Positions 1 to 11,200 of a DNA stretch of 35,433 nt are shown here, in pieces; the stretch's first letter is position 1; each line of letters begins with the position of its first letter. A program made the position numbers and the translations under genes. Source of the DNA: Rachicladosporium sp. CCFEE 5018 (taxonomy: Eukaryota > Ascomycota > Dothideomycetes > Cladosporiales > Cladosporiaceae); assembly GCA_002077045.2 (NCBI GenBank), contig KZ111150.1, positions 1,388,369-1,423,801 on the forward strand, given 5' to 3'. The notes under the pieces are model-generated. The model saw only the letters and a list, made by a program, of their open reading frames with translations. It was not told the origin of the DNA and searched no databases.

Positions 1-732
1 CCCACATACGGCTCAGTCAGCAACCGCACCGCCGACTACCTCTGCCCGCCAGGCTTCCACTTCATCTCAGCCTACATCTACCCCTGCCTCAACAGCACCG
101 ACCTCGCCACAGCCAGCCTCGAGCCCCGCTACGGTCAGAACGTCACAATCAACCCCGGCGAGTACGACAGCAGCCCACAGCCGCGTCTCCCAGCGGGCTC
201 CGCAGTCGGCTCCGGCGGCAACGCCCACCTCTACGACGTCCTCTACACCGTCACCGCAGACGTGACCAACACCGGCGCTGTCGCCGGTGACGAGGTCGCA
301 CAACTTTACGTCTCCCTTGGCGGCCCGAACGACCCCGTCGTCGTCCTCCGAAACTTCGACCGCAAGACCATCGCCCCCGGCGCGACGACGACGTACAGCT
401 TCGACATCACGCGCCGCGATCTCAGCAACTGGGACACTGCTGCCCAGGACTGGATCATCTCGAGCTACACCAAGACTGCCTACGTCGGCAGCTCTTCTCG
501 CCGTCTGCCGCTTTCGGGTACGCTGAGTGGCGCGAACACTGGCACCAGCAGCGGCTATCCGCCAGGCCCTACCGGTGGGTCTTCGTCCGCCTTGGCCGGC
601 CCTACGGGCGGCTCATCATCGGCAGCAGGCGGCTCCACGGCGTCGTCATATCATCACGGCAAGCCTACGGGGACTAAGGGCTGGGCACCTCCTGCGTATA
701 CCCCGCCGGGTTACACCACCAAGAACTGGTAG
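1..732 (+). CDS. GH3 beta-glucosidase, C-terminal part (5' end outside window)
   Basis: Frame 1 is open from the first base to a TAG at 730-732, giving the last 243 residues of a larger protein. Residues ~75-180 form the fibronectin type III-like domain that closes family GH3 beta-glucosidases: the sequence shows DEVAQLYVSL, then a VLRNFDR segment and a FDITRRDLSNWD segment, in the order expected for that domain. GH3 enzymes release glucose from the non-reducing ends of cellobiose and other beta-glucosides and are usually secreted in this fungal group. After the domain comes a ~60-residue Ser/Gly/Pro/Thr-rich tail ending in KNW, which is longer than usual and probably O-glycosylated. The catalytic domains are upstream of the window, so activity cannot be judged. 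The gene converges on the neighbour at 918, with 185 bp between stop codons. Confidence 0.85.
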   Translation, partial: PTYGSVSNRTADYLCPPGFHFISAYIYPCLNSTDLATASLEPRYGQNVTINPGEYDSSPQPRLPAGSAVGSGGNAHLYDVLYTVTADVTNTGAVAGDEVAQLYVSLGGPNDPVVVLRNFDRKTIAPGATTTYSFDITRRDLSNWDTAAQDWIISSYTKTAYVGSSSRRLPLSGTLSGANTGTSSGYPPGPTGGSSSALAGPTGGSSSAAGGSTASSYHHGKPTGTKGWAPPAYTPPGYTTKNW

Positions 733-917
733 ATACTACTTGGGGGGTGGATGGTTATGAGGTTTATGATCAAAAGCTAGGATTGATTCGAAGACGAGGA
801 TTGCGATGGAAGTGGAGATTAAGCAGACATGTACATAGTCATGAAAGTCATTCTGACCAGAAAACGCTCGCATCTCCTTATTCGTGCGCCTTGCTTTGTA
901 CAATCGGCCCACATGTG

Positions 918-3848
918 CTACGCCCCGTTGACAGTATAGCCGCCTATGACGCCACAAGCGCACTTGCACCCTGGCACCGCACACTCCCTGTGCTTGCCAA
1001 ACCACGCCACAGCGTGCTCAGCGTGATATGCGTGTCCACAAGCCAAGCAGAAGCTCAAGAAGCCCTTCATCGCTGCAGCCGTGCCAGTCGTTCCGGGTGT
1101 CATCGTCCTAGCATTCTCTGGGGTGCCGAGCCACATCATACAGACCGCACACCGCGGTAGATGCCGGCCACACTTGAGACACACAGTGCCAGTTTGCGCC
1201 GCGGGACCCTTTGCGTTAGGCGTCTCCGCAGCCACAATGCTGCTATCAGGCGCTTTGCCGAGCAAGTACCTCGAATCAGTCCGGGCAAGTGAGCCCTGAC
1301 AGCCTACGCACCTCAGCGTTATCTGGCCCTTCGGACTCTGTATCATCGATTTTCCCTCTCGCGATACTGACATGCGGTTATACTGAACTGTGAACCGCGC
1401 TCTCTCGCCGAAGCACCGCCAACTCTGCAGCTGTTGGAAGTAGACCTCTTTCCACATCTCCCACCTCACATCATCCACATATCTCGGATTCGTGAACGCA
1501 GTAGCCAGCACCGCAGTCTGCAGATCATTCGTGCGGGTAAGGTATGTTTGCATGAGATCCGTAGCTTGCTCGCCCAGACCAGTCAGGAGGACCCCCTCAA
1601 GATCACCATTGCGGATCGCGCGTGCAGTCTCGGTCTGCAGGAATCCGGACAGCTCGGTGTCGTTGAGGTATTTACAGCCCAACGCAACGCGGTAGCCGAG
1701 ATGGAGGTAATTCGTCTTCATCACATCGCGCCAGTCACCTTTCTCGAGGAATGTAAGCAGAGCTTTGAGAGCGAGGTCGTCTGTGTCCGCTGACATCCAG
1801 AGGCACATCTCCTGCTGCGCTTCGTTCAGGCTGTCTGAGGCCAGGAGGGCGCCGATGCCGTTCTGTTGGATGGCTTTGCTTCGTGTCAGGCTGCGGAATA
1901 GATTCAGAGCTATCTGTTTTTCGCCGTGGAGGACGGCTTGGACTATGGCCTGGTAGTATAGACCGCGTTCGATGAGTTCTTGGCATTCGGTCTCGAGCGC
2001 TTCGGAAGTGAACTTCCAGCCGCAGATTGCAAGGCAGAGTTGACGATGCTCAGGGAAGTCTGTGCGCTCGCCGTCGAATTGGGGAATCGAGAGTGCTTCG
2101 TTCAGGCCGACGACTATGTCTTCGAAGCTGAGGTCATGTGGAGCGTAGGTGCGGCGAGAGATATCTCCGAGTGTCTCTGACCAGATACCGGCGACGCCGA
2201 TATAGCTCAGGTCTACGTCGGTGTACACCATGCCATCATCCGATGCTTGGCTGTGGAAGCGTTCGATAATTTCCCAGAGGCGTTGTAGCTGCCAGTCGCC
2301 GCGTACGATCTCGGCGTTCTTGCGAAAGTCGAAGAGGTAGCCACGGCGACATCGGTCACTTTGCACCATGCTGGGTGCCAGCGCTCGTGCAACATCCTTT
2401 TCGGAGGGAGCACTGATATTCGTGGGAGATGGATCGTGAACGTCGCCTTGTGATGCTGTGACAGATCTCGAATACTGTATATTAAGTTCTGCGAAGCTGA
2501 GGTCCTGGCGAGCCGTGACGCATGCTATTGGCTTTGTGCGCCTTGCACGGACAACGTCCAGTGATCGATCAGCCCTTAGTACGAGGATGCCTTGGTCTAC
2601 GGCATGAGCGTCGGCAGCCATCCAATCGAAAGCTATCGCCCGCTTCACACCACTTTTTGCGCTGCCAATATCTTGAGTCGGAGATTCAATGACCCTGGTC
2701 TCCGAGATGTAATCTTTCGAAGTCCACGCAATCCCGCCGTAAGGATTGGTGGGCGCGTATTGCAATTGCTGTACATATGTCTCGTTACTCATGATCATGT
2801 CAATGACCTCCAGCTCCCCAAGGCTTGACGAGACCGCTAAGCGACCGCGCTGCAGGCCAGAGTAGCTCAGGCTCGAAACAGTGGCCTTGAGACGATTGTC
2901 TAGCACCGAGGTGAACTCGAGTACAGCGCCTGAGTTCGGAGCATCTGTTCCATTACTCATACGACGTCTGTCCCATACACTTATGGAGGGGTCGTCGATT
3001 GTTCCACTCGAAGCGAAATAGTTCTCATCGCAAGGATCGATGGCGATATTGTTGACAATTTTCGTCGATGCGTGCAGACTTGGTGTAGTAGTCATACGTG
3101 AGTCTATGGGGCAAGGTCAGCTCTATGCAAGCAGCTAAGTATGAATGTAGGTTAGAAGGTGAGAAAGACGCGCTTGGGATATTGTCATCCAATCCAACAC
3201 ACTGCAAAATCAAACACTCTGGCTGGAAAAGATTTGCGACTTGACTTCTCGATTTCAGGGAGTGACGGCTGATCGAAATGAACGGACGAACGTGGTGCTA
3301 GGCCACTTACCTCGAAGATCATACACTCTCACACAATTTCTGTTCGCCGAAAGTACTAGTTCATGGGGTTGCCCAGCAAAGAAGCGCACACTCGACACTG
3401 CCTCGGCGGGACATAATCGGCGGATGGGCTCACTGCCCGTACCCGACTGTGCTGCAGCATCGTAGACATTGAGGCAGACATCTGACCGCGCCTTCTCTAA
3501 CGCCACAGCAAGCCAATTCTCCCGATTGATTGCAACGGAGTTACACTTGCGCTGCTGCTTGATTCTGTAGGTCGTCAAGATCTCCGAGGAAGCTTGTTCG
3601 TTCAGCTGGACAATCGAGGCATAGCCAGTAGCCAGACCAAGTGCTACGATGGAAGAAGTCGTCTTCGACCAGTCGAAGGCGTTGAAGCTAGGGAGCAGTG
3701 ATTGATGAGCTACACGATGATGGGTGATATTGCGGTCTTTGATGTCGTCGACTTCGTGCAGGGATAGACTGCTGTCTGCGAAGTCGACAAGGAGGAAACG
3801 GGACTTCTCCTCGTTGCTATGGCCAGACCAGCGTACCGCCGCTTCCAT
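918..3848 (-). CDS. SEA4: SEA4/MIO homologue, SEACAT (GATOR2) complex subunit, 2 exons
   Basis: Two exons on the minus strand, 3848-3311 and 3103-918, are joined across a 207-nt intron (donor GTAAGT, branch GCTGAC, acceptor TAG, phase 1). They give 907 aa. Residues 1 to ~400 carry WD40-type blades (for example RVYDLR just before the splice and SVWDRRRM after it), followed by a helical solenoid. The last ~130 residues are a Cys/His cluster (CVGC, CLKCGRHLPRCAVC, CLACGHAYHAEH, CAVPGCKCAC), the RING/zinc-ribbon end typical of MIOS/Sea4. SEACAT/GATOR2 sits at the vacuole and relieves SEACIT/GATOR1 inhibition of TORC1 when amino acids are present. The start at 3848 is the first ATG and begins the conserved RWSxH segment. 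The gene is divergent from EFG1, 242 bp away. Family assignment is strong; function is inferred from the family. Confidence 0.88.
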
Positions 3849-4090
3849 GGCCTGCGTTTCCTCTCAGCTTGTGCTGTGTTCATCATGAGCACCGGTCTTC
3901 ATCACCAGATGACGACCTGTGGAAACATCGTGCGGAAGAGAAGGAGACGTGCTCTCGATCTCGCGTTGTTTTTCATGAGCTGCTTACGTAAGGTCTCCAC
4001 CAGAGACAGTGATATCGATAACTGTGGGTTGCTCTGCGTTCCTGCATCGACAACACTGTACCGACACTGACCTGCCAATCGCCACCCACC
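3849..4090. promoter_or_regulatory. Shared intergenic promoter of SEA4 and EFG1
   Basis: These 242 bp separate the divergent start codons of the SEA4-like gene (minus) and the EFG1-like gene (plus), so both 5' UTRs and core promoters must lie here or overlap the coding starts. I see no clear TATA box. The EFG1 start is preceded by CACCC, a reasonable Kozak-type context. Confidence 0.5.
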
Positions 4091-4858
4091 ATGGCGTCTA
4101 AGCGCCCCCACTCCGCCATACACCCCTCACGCTCCGCGCAAGTTCCTGCCGAGCGACCTGCGAAAAAGCAGAAACCTTCCAACCTCTCAGGCAAAACTTC
4201 CTTCAAGAAAGCACATCCTCTCAACCACCTCAAGACTGAATCACGCTCCCTCACACGGCTTCTCTCAAATTCCGATCTACCCCCCAAAATTCGCATAGAA
4301 AAGGAGCGCGCATTGGCTTCTGCTCAAACAGAGCTCGCAAAGGAGGCAGAAGCTGATAAGCGGGGGAAGATGATCGCAAGATGGCACAAGGTGCGATTCT
4401 TCGATCGGCAGAAGGCGACGAAGAGGTTGAAGAGGGCGAGGAAAGCAGTGAGAGAGGAGGGGATTAGTGAGGAAGAGCGGGCGGCAAGAGGGAGAGAGGT
4501 GGACGAGTGTGAGGTGGACGTTGCTTATGCGATATACTATCCACTGGACAAGGCTTATGTCGCTCTCTATCCGAGTGCCAGGAAGAAGGATGGGGAGGAT
4601 GAGGAGGTAAGTGGGGAGGCGGGGCGGAAGGGCGATGAGACAATGAGGGAGGTGATCAGGAAATGTATAGGTGCGAGCACGCTAGACGCGCTGAGACACG
4701 GACGCCTGGACGAGGCTGGGAATGAGAAGATCAGGCACGGAAATGAGGAGAGGCAGAAGCCGCCCGAGCGTAGCAGGAAACCAGAGCGCAAGACTACAGC
4801 AGTCGACAAAGAGCCGGAGGCTAGCGATGACGGCAGCGATGGAGGCTTCTTCGAATGA
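4091..4858 (+). CDS. EFG1: rRNA-processing protein EFG1
   Basis: A single exon of 255 aa. The protein is highly basic through the first two thirds and acidic at the end. Recognisable Efg1 features, in order, are a basic N-terminus with KKQKPSN, the LRTESR-like helix (HLKTESRSLTRLL), a long coiled-coil segment with the RWHKVRFFDRQKATKRLKRA core (residues ~95-120), and the YAIYYPLDKAYVALYP motif at ~140-155. It ends SDDGSDGGFFE, the acidic, Phe-containing tail common in this family. Efg1 is a nucleolar factor of the early 90S/SSU processome, needed for 18S rRNA maturation and normal G1 progression in yeast. Length fits fungal Efg1. No intron is needed. Function is inferred from the family. Confidence 0.87.
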   Translation: MASKRPHSAIHPSRSAQVPAERPAKKQKPSNLSGKTSFKKAHPLNHLKTESRSLTRLLSNSDLPPKIRIEKERALASAQTELAKEAEADKRGKMIARWHKVRFFDRQKATKRLKRARKAVREEGISEEERAARGREVDECEVDVAYAIYYPLDKAYVALYPSARKKDGEDEEVSGEAGRKGDETMREVIRKCIGASTLDALRHGRLDEAGNEKIRHGNEERQKPPERSRKPERKTTAVDKEPEASDDGSDGGFFE

Positions 4859-5556
4859 GGAGACACAACCTCGTCCACACGAAGCAATGGTCGTGACCAC
4901 AGCCGCGGGCAGAGCTGGCTCACAAGTGGAGCTTGATGGAATGGATCAAGAGCTTGACTTGCTTCAGGCTCACACCCGAAGGTCCTTTGACGGCCCACGT
5001 AAGGCGCCCAGTGCTGTGCACTGATCCTCGATCGATATGTACGGTTTCCATGCCTACTGCAATCGGACACTGGCATCTCTTTCCACGGCCGGACGGAATT
5101 GGAAGGCGTGGAAAGTCAGATCAAGCCGCGACTGAGCTGTCATCTCGAGTAGGGTATCTGAAACGAGCCACCATCGAAGCCTCCAGAGAAGTGTGTCACT
5201 CGCCTTGTACACCGCAGCGGGGGATACCATAAGCCTTCGACGGCACTTCGCAAAGGGCGACTGTGCTGGTTATCAGGTAAGTAGTTCAGTGATGGAGTCC
5301 AACGAAACTAGTTGAGCAGTACTCTCTTGTGACGTGTCGACTATGTACAATAACGCCTCTCATTTCCGTCTCCGCTGCTCCTTACGATACTCGCCAAGAA
5401 CATCACGTGCTCACGCGACCAACGGGCAGACGTCGGGCCGAACCTTTAAGGTTCATCTTCCGCATAGCGCGACTTCCCTAGCCCTGGACGCGACTGTCTC
5501 AGATTCCACGTCCACTCGATGTTACGCTATACACATGCTACCGCTGCACGGAATAG
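4859..5556. other. Intergenic region, no gene recognised
   Basis: About 700 bp between the EFG1 stop and the first open codons of the GTPase gene. Short open frames here have no recognisable domain and no conserved-looking sequence. The missing first exon and start codon of the GTPase gene are expected in this stretch. Confidence 0.5.
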
Positions 5557-8500
5557 CGTGTGTATGCGCATGAGCTCTTACTAGCGGGCAGAGATTTCGG
5601 AGCAGCCCGCGATCGAGATGGACGTGCACACGCCAAAGCCATCGCGCCAACGGTGATTGACCGACTCGATGAACACCTTAGCAGGGAAGGCCGGCACGTC
5701 GTTGCCATTCAAAAGCATGTCCTTGATGAGACTGCACCAGCTGCCGAGCAGTTCCTATGGCTGAAAGCACGTGATGTATGTACCGTACTGTTCACTGCTG
5801 CATGGCCATTCCACACCTCTGACAAAGCTCACAGAAGATCACTGTTCGCGTACTCAAGGAGCAATACTCTGGCATCTGCGATGTGGCAGTGGACGATATT
5901 GAGCTCGTGATGGTGGGCAAGCCGCTCAGTGATGACACGCGTATTAGGGAGCTCGACGTTTGGCGCGATCACTATATCGTTCCTCTCGCAAGGATCAAGA
6001 CCACCGCGACCAGCACCGCTCCGGCCAAGACACCAACATCATCTGCTGGCAGTGGTAGACGACCCTTGGAGCCTGTGACGCGACAGCTCAGCGCGGCAAT
6101 AGCGCCTGAGTCACCGTCCGACTTTCACTCTTCACCTCCTAAACCAATCACTGGCATCCGTTCACCTCCAAAGGCACAAAGAAAGCCATCACGGACTCAA
6201 CTCACGAATGCGACACCTCCATCAGCACAGCCCGTGCAGCCTACCCAAGCGCCAGAGTCATCGACGGTTGGGCCACCACATCTCTCCGTAGCATCAGCAT
6301 CTTCGGCTACCGCCCTGGCGCCTGGACAGGAAGCTCAGCCAACTCAACAAGCGAACGACGACCCTTTCATCTCATACGATCCAGCAAGCCCAGTCCCTGC
6401 GTCCACCGAGCCAGCTCAAGCTCCGCGCAAAGTCAGGACTGGTGGCATTCACACCATGGCTGCACGTCCAGACTACTCCACCATGCACGCTCACGCCGGA
6501 CCTTCGTCTGACGCAGCCGTGGACGTGAAGGACGAGAACGTTGCTCCGAGTCAAGAGTATGCACCACGTGCAGTCGAGAATGCCTTCGAGAACTCTCAAC
6601 AAGCTGAGGAGGAGCAGCAGCCAGATCGCGGTGGCCCACTCCGCGAGCTGTTGATGCAGACATCTCCGGAGCGTCTGGAAGCTGCAGAACGCGCAAGCGT
6701 CGCTGTCTTGTCCGAGATCGAGCAGCCTTTGAGGACACTACCCGCAGACGAAGACGCGCAGTCCTGGCTCTCGCAGATTGAAGATGTGCTCAAGCAAGCT
6801 TCAAGAACACGCACGGTTGTCGGCGTGGTCGGCAATACGGGAGCAGGCAAGTCTTCGGTGATCAACGCCATCCTCGATGAGGAGCGCTTAGTCCCTACGA
6901 ACTGCATGCGTGCCTGCACAGCTGTAGTGACAGAGATGTCATACAATTACTCCACGGCCGAGGGAGCGAGGTACAGAGCCGAGATCGAATTCATCCGGCC
7001 TGAAGACTGGGAGCGGGAGCTCAAGATCCTGTTCAAAGAGATCTTCGATCACGAGGGACACATCCTCAAAGAAGCTCAAAATCCTGAATCTGATGCTGGG
7101 ATAGCATACGCCAAGATCCGTGCCGTCTACCACAAGCATACCAATGAGATGCTTGGTAAGAGCACAGTCGCGAGCCTCATGCGCGTACCAACGGTGCAGT
7201 CAGTGCTGGGCACCACTAAGCGCATTAACAGTGCGGAGTGTGCGAGCTTCTACACCCGCCTGCAGCACTATGTGGACAGCAAGGAGAAGATCGAACTTGA
7301 CAAGAATGGCAATAAGAAGACGAACCCGAAACGCCACTTCGAGTATTGGCCTCTGATAAGGTCGTGAAAATTTATAGCAAGGCTGATGCACTGTCCACTG
7401 GCGCAGTCATCGTTGACTTACCAGGTGTCCACGACAGCAACGCAGCCCGCGCGGCTGTCGCTGAAGGGTACATGAAGCAATGTACTGGTTTGTGGATCGT
7501 TGCGCCCATCAATAGAGCTGTCGACGACAAGGCTGCAAAGAATTTACTCGGCAATACCTTCAAGCGTCAGCTGAAGTATGACGGTACATACTCTGCAGTG
7601 ACCTTCATCTGCTCGAAAACCGATGACATCTCGAAGACCGAGGCAGCGGATGCCCTGCGTCTTGGGTCTCGCATGAGTAAGCTGGACGACAAGCTTAGCG
7701 ACATCATGCGCAAGAAGCGACTCACCGAGAAGCAAGCCGATCAGGCTAAGGACGACAAGGCTGATCACGACAAGGCCGCTGAAGATCTCGACGACCAGCT
7801 TGAAAAGTGGGAAGAGCTCCTAGAGCAGGTCGAAGCAGGGAAGACTGTCTATGCGCCTAAGGCGACATCCAAGAAGCGCAAGCGCTCTGGCAACGCGTCT
7901 CCGGGGTCGCGCAATAAACGCGCACGCCTTGATGATGATGATGATCAGATCACTGTCAACTCCGACACGGAAGATGAGGAGACTGAGGTTGGTGACTGCC
8001 AGTCCTGCAAATCTCTGGCCGAAGATGATATCAACGAGAAGATCGACGAACTGAAGTCGAGTAAGAAGCACGCTCGAAAGAAGATAGCCAGCTTGCGGGA
8101 GAAGATCAAGGAGCTGCGCGAGATCATTTCTACCCTCGACGACGAGGCTGCAGTGATTGAAGCCCAGCAAGATATCATGTGCATCGAAGGCAGGAACGAG
8201 TACTCCCGCGAAGCCATCCGTGCTGACTTTGCTGCTGGCATTCGAGAGCTCGATCAAGAGGACGCGGCGGATGAGAACCCGGATGCGTTCAACCCGGATG
8301 AGGATCTTCGCGACTATGACGAAGTTGCTCGATCACTGCCCCTGTACTGCGTCAGCAGTCGAGCTTACCAGAAACTCAGTGGCCGCTTGCAGAAGGACAG
8401 TGCCGTTGCCGGGTTTACGCATGCAGACCAGACCGAGATTCCGCAACTGCAGGCACACTGCAAGCAGCTCACGGAGAACGGCAGAGCAGCGGCTTGCAAG

Positions 8501-9764
8501 CGGTTCTTGAACAGTGTCAACCAGCTCTTGACATCACTGTGCCTCTGGTCGTCCGACGATGGTACTGGCCTTAAGATGACCAACCAACAACGGACAGACG
8601 AGAGAGTCTTCCTGACCATCAAGCTGAAGCAGCTCGGGAAGCAATTGGAGATGCGCGTCGGAGAGATCATGGATGACGCGATGGAGACCATTTGCGAACA
8701 GATCTTCGACAACTTTACTGGAGCCGTTGATGCTGCCGGAGACAAAGCTGGCACCACGTCAGCCGCTTGGGGTGCTCACCGCAACGATGGCGGTCTCTAC
8801 TGGTCGACGTACAAAGCTGTCGTGCGTCGCTATGGTGTCTATACAAGTGGTTCGGCGGGCGCGCGGAACTTCAATGCCGATCTCGTCGAGCCAATGTACA
8901 AGACGCTGGCAAGCCATTGGGAGCGTGCATTCCAGAGGCAGCTGCCAGCGATCTTGAAAGGCTTTACCAAGAATGCTGGTACGACGCTGAAGGACTTTCA
9001 CACTGCGCTGGAAGCTCGCTTCTCGCAGAAGGGCCACGGGCTTGCGCGCATCGGTAGACTGCGCAATCAGCTCGGCGCATATGAAGCCATCTTTACCGAT
9101 CTGGCGCAGACGATGATCCAGAGCATTCAGGAGAAGCAGCGAGAGATCAATCGCGAGTTCACACCTGTGATCGCGTCAGCAATGGAGTCGGCGTACATCC
9201 ATTGCACTAATGAATCAGGCAAGTCGACCGACTTGTGGATCTTTAAGCTTTTGTACTGATACCTCGGCAGGCACTGGATCATACTCCAGAATGAAGCTGC
9301 ATATGGCAAACCACGTTGCAACCCACCAAGCGACTATGTTCCGCGCCGCTTCCGATACGGTCAAAGTCCAACTGACAGGTATGTGCGAAGCTGTCAAAGC
9401 CTCTATGGCAGAGCGCGCCGATCAAGTCTACATCTCCATGAACCGCGACTACATGACACTCGTCGGCGTAGACGTCGATAAAGCGCGTGTCATGCCGTAC
9501 GAGGAGCGTGCTGTTCGCAGGGCAGTCGATGAGGCTGTTGCCAGAGCCGACGAGAAGTACTCGGCTGTTGTGGACTGCGATGACGAGGACCTGGGGATCG
9601 ATGGTGTGAGCGGAGAGGCTGTGGAGGCTAACGATGGGGAAGCTGAGGTCGAGATTGAGGGCGATGGGCCGGGATCGCCTATCTTCTCTGAGTCGGAGGA
9701 TGACGAGGTGGAGGACTCCCAGGCGAAGGACGATGAGCACAATGGCGACGCCGGAGACCAGTAG
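5557..9764 (+). CDS. Dynamin-like large GTPase of the SLIP-GC (NUGGC) type with N-terminal ubiquitin-like region; start unresolved, one apparent frameshift
   Basis: Exon 1 (open from 5557, no ATG in frame) ends at 5775. A 59-nt intron (GTATGT...CACAG) leads to 5835. The first ~55 residues after it, including ELVMVGKPLSDDTRIREL, match the second half of a ubiquitin fold. A Pro/Ser/Gln-rich linker follows. The GTPase domain has G1 GNTGAGKSS (~6830), G3 DLPG (~7420) and G4-like SKTDD (~7617), then coiled coils, an Asp-rich repeat (~7930), a helical stalk and an acidic tail. At 7356-7367 frame 0 stops (WPLI then RS-stop) while frame 2 carries on as VVKIY; one extra base would restore continuity and no intron fits. 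A GC-AG intron (9219-9270) joins ESG to TGSYSRM. Animal SLIP-GC is a nuclear GTPase; the fungal role is unknown. The gene may be intact (sequence error) or recently broken. Confidence 0.7.
9219..9270 (+). other. GC-AG intron in the GTPase gene
   Basis: This 52-nt intron has donor CAG|GCAAGT, a branch-like TACTGAT and acceptor GGCAG. It is the only junction that keeps both flanking frames (phase 1, forming a Gly codon). GCAAGT after CAG is the usual form of a GC donor, which compensates with strong pairing elsewhere to U1. Confidence 0.75.
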
Positions 9765-11000
9765 ACCGTCTCTGCGGACTTTGAGGCTACACTTGCTCAG
9801 AGAGATCGCGGTCGGTCTGGAGATGCTTACTTCGCGTGTGACTAGCTAGTATGTGCAGCGTACGATAGCTTGCGTATTGATCAGAGACAGTGTCCAGACT
9901 CCACGAGATGGAAACGTACGCTCTACCATGTTACTATCGTTGGCGCGATTGGAAGCACTTTGTGGTTGGACTAGATGCGAGAGTCGGCATTGTTTCGCTG
10001 GTCGGCATCGTTACTTAGGTTGTGTCTCTCGCTGTCGTAGTCAACATCAACATATCGTTCTGATGCGTGCGATATGAGTAGAGACCACGAGTGACCTGTT
10101 CTGAGAGTCGATGTCTACCGTATCGTTGCAACAGGATGCTGGTCCCACCACAGCGCCAAGAGTGAGGTCTACGATCGCCCGAACAGGACACCGAACTTCA
10201 CGCCTTTCTACATGTTAGGCTGGCTACATCAACCTCACTTCTTCCCGAGCTCAATCCTCAACCTGCTCCGGTCTTGTCGCAACTCTGAGGTATTATACAG
10301 TGCCCCCAGCCTGCTTCGCAAGATGGCGCGCAGCCTCCAAAGAGGATTGGCAGCCAAGGACTGCCTTCATGCAAGCTTATCGCAGCATTTGGAGAAGCCT
10401 CGCGTAGGTGTTGGCATCCCATTTGAGGACGTTTCCCGCACCTGATAAGAGCCTATGCGACATGAGAACGACACGAGGAGACCAGGAATCACGTCTAAGT
10501 CATTGGGATGATCGGGAGCCACCATGATGTCGCAACCTCGGTGTCAAGCCATCATTGCCGCTGCGGCCACGAAGAGACCTCTATCGCCTACTTTGACGCA
10601 CGTTGGCTGTCGGAAGAGGTTGCAGCGATCTGGGTGCTCTACTTACGGCACAGACGATCTGGACCCTCCAAGGTTACATCCGCCGCACATAGCGTTATGG
10701 CACCTTTCTTTGCTACCCTTGCGTGCTCTCTAACACGAACGGCAAGATTGGCGCGGCTGTCTCTCTTGTCAGCGTGGTCTAGCATACAGCACTATCCGGC
10801 AATGCAGCGAGTGCAATCTCGGGCAATGGGTCTGGTTGCAGGCGGCACTGTGCGTCTGCCACGCGCAGTACAGGCATAGGAACGCGTTTCAACGTGAGCT
10901 CGATTCCAACGTAGATTGCTGGTGTAGATACAGAGGCACCCGAGGTAAGTCCGCTATCCATAGCTTCCCAGCTACAGCAGTGCCAACTCAGCCAAGAGCC

Positions 11001-11006
11001 TTATCA
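11001..11006 (-). promoter_or_regulatory. GATA-factor (HGATAR) motif upstream of the permease
   Basis: TTATCA on the plus strand reads TGATAA on the minus strand, matching HGATAR, ~195 bp before the permease ATG. Fungal amino-acid permeases are often controlled by AreA/Nit2-type GATA activators under nitrogen limitation. The motif is short, so the link is an inference strengthened only by the second copy nearby. Confidence 0.35.
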
Positions 11007-11081
11007 GCCTTCTCCTTCGAGAAGTGTTCTAGTTCAGAGCTTTGCGGTGATCTTCGCTTGCTTAGCGCCTGTCCCAAGTCC

Positions 11082-11087
11082 TTATCT
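11082..11087 (-). promoter_or_regulatory. Second GATA-factor (HGATAR) motif upstream of the permease
   Basis: TTATCT on the plus strand reads AGATAA on the minus strand, ~115 bp before the permease ATG and 81 bp from the other site. Two same-orientation sites within 200 bp is the usual arrangement for AreA/Nit2 binding, but chance is not excluded. A third TGATAA lies far upstream at 10443. Confidence 0.35.
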
Positions 11088-11200
11088 GCGGTGGCTTGTA
11101 TTCTTTTGCGAGGGTACATATGTCGCGTGCGACCTCGTTGGGCATTGTTGGCTTTTGCGGAGGTACCGCATTCTCCTACGCAGTTTGCTCAATTTACAGC

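Larger units (their letters stand above)
9765..11200. other. Long intergenic region, no gene recognised
   Basis: About 1.4 kb between the GTPase stop and the permease start. Scattered short open frames show no domain, membrane segment or conserved motif I can name. The right-hand end holds two GATA motifs and presumably the permease promoter. There is no tRNA-like T-arm and no terminal repeat pair. Confidence 0.55.

Noticed and set aside
1434..1793. 119-codon plus-strand open frame over SEA4
   Set aside because: Antisense shadow of the SEA4 solenoid; no independent support.
4567..5076. 169-codon minus-strand open frame over EFG1
   Set aside because: Ser/Leu/Pro-rich antisense shadow of the charged EFG1 coding sequence.
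7928..7945. GATGAT repeat as a possible microsatellite
   Set aside because: It simply encodes the poly-Asp stretch of the GTPase, a normal acidic run in a coding exon.
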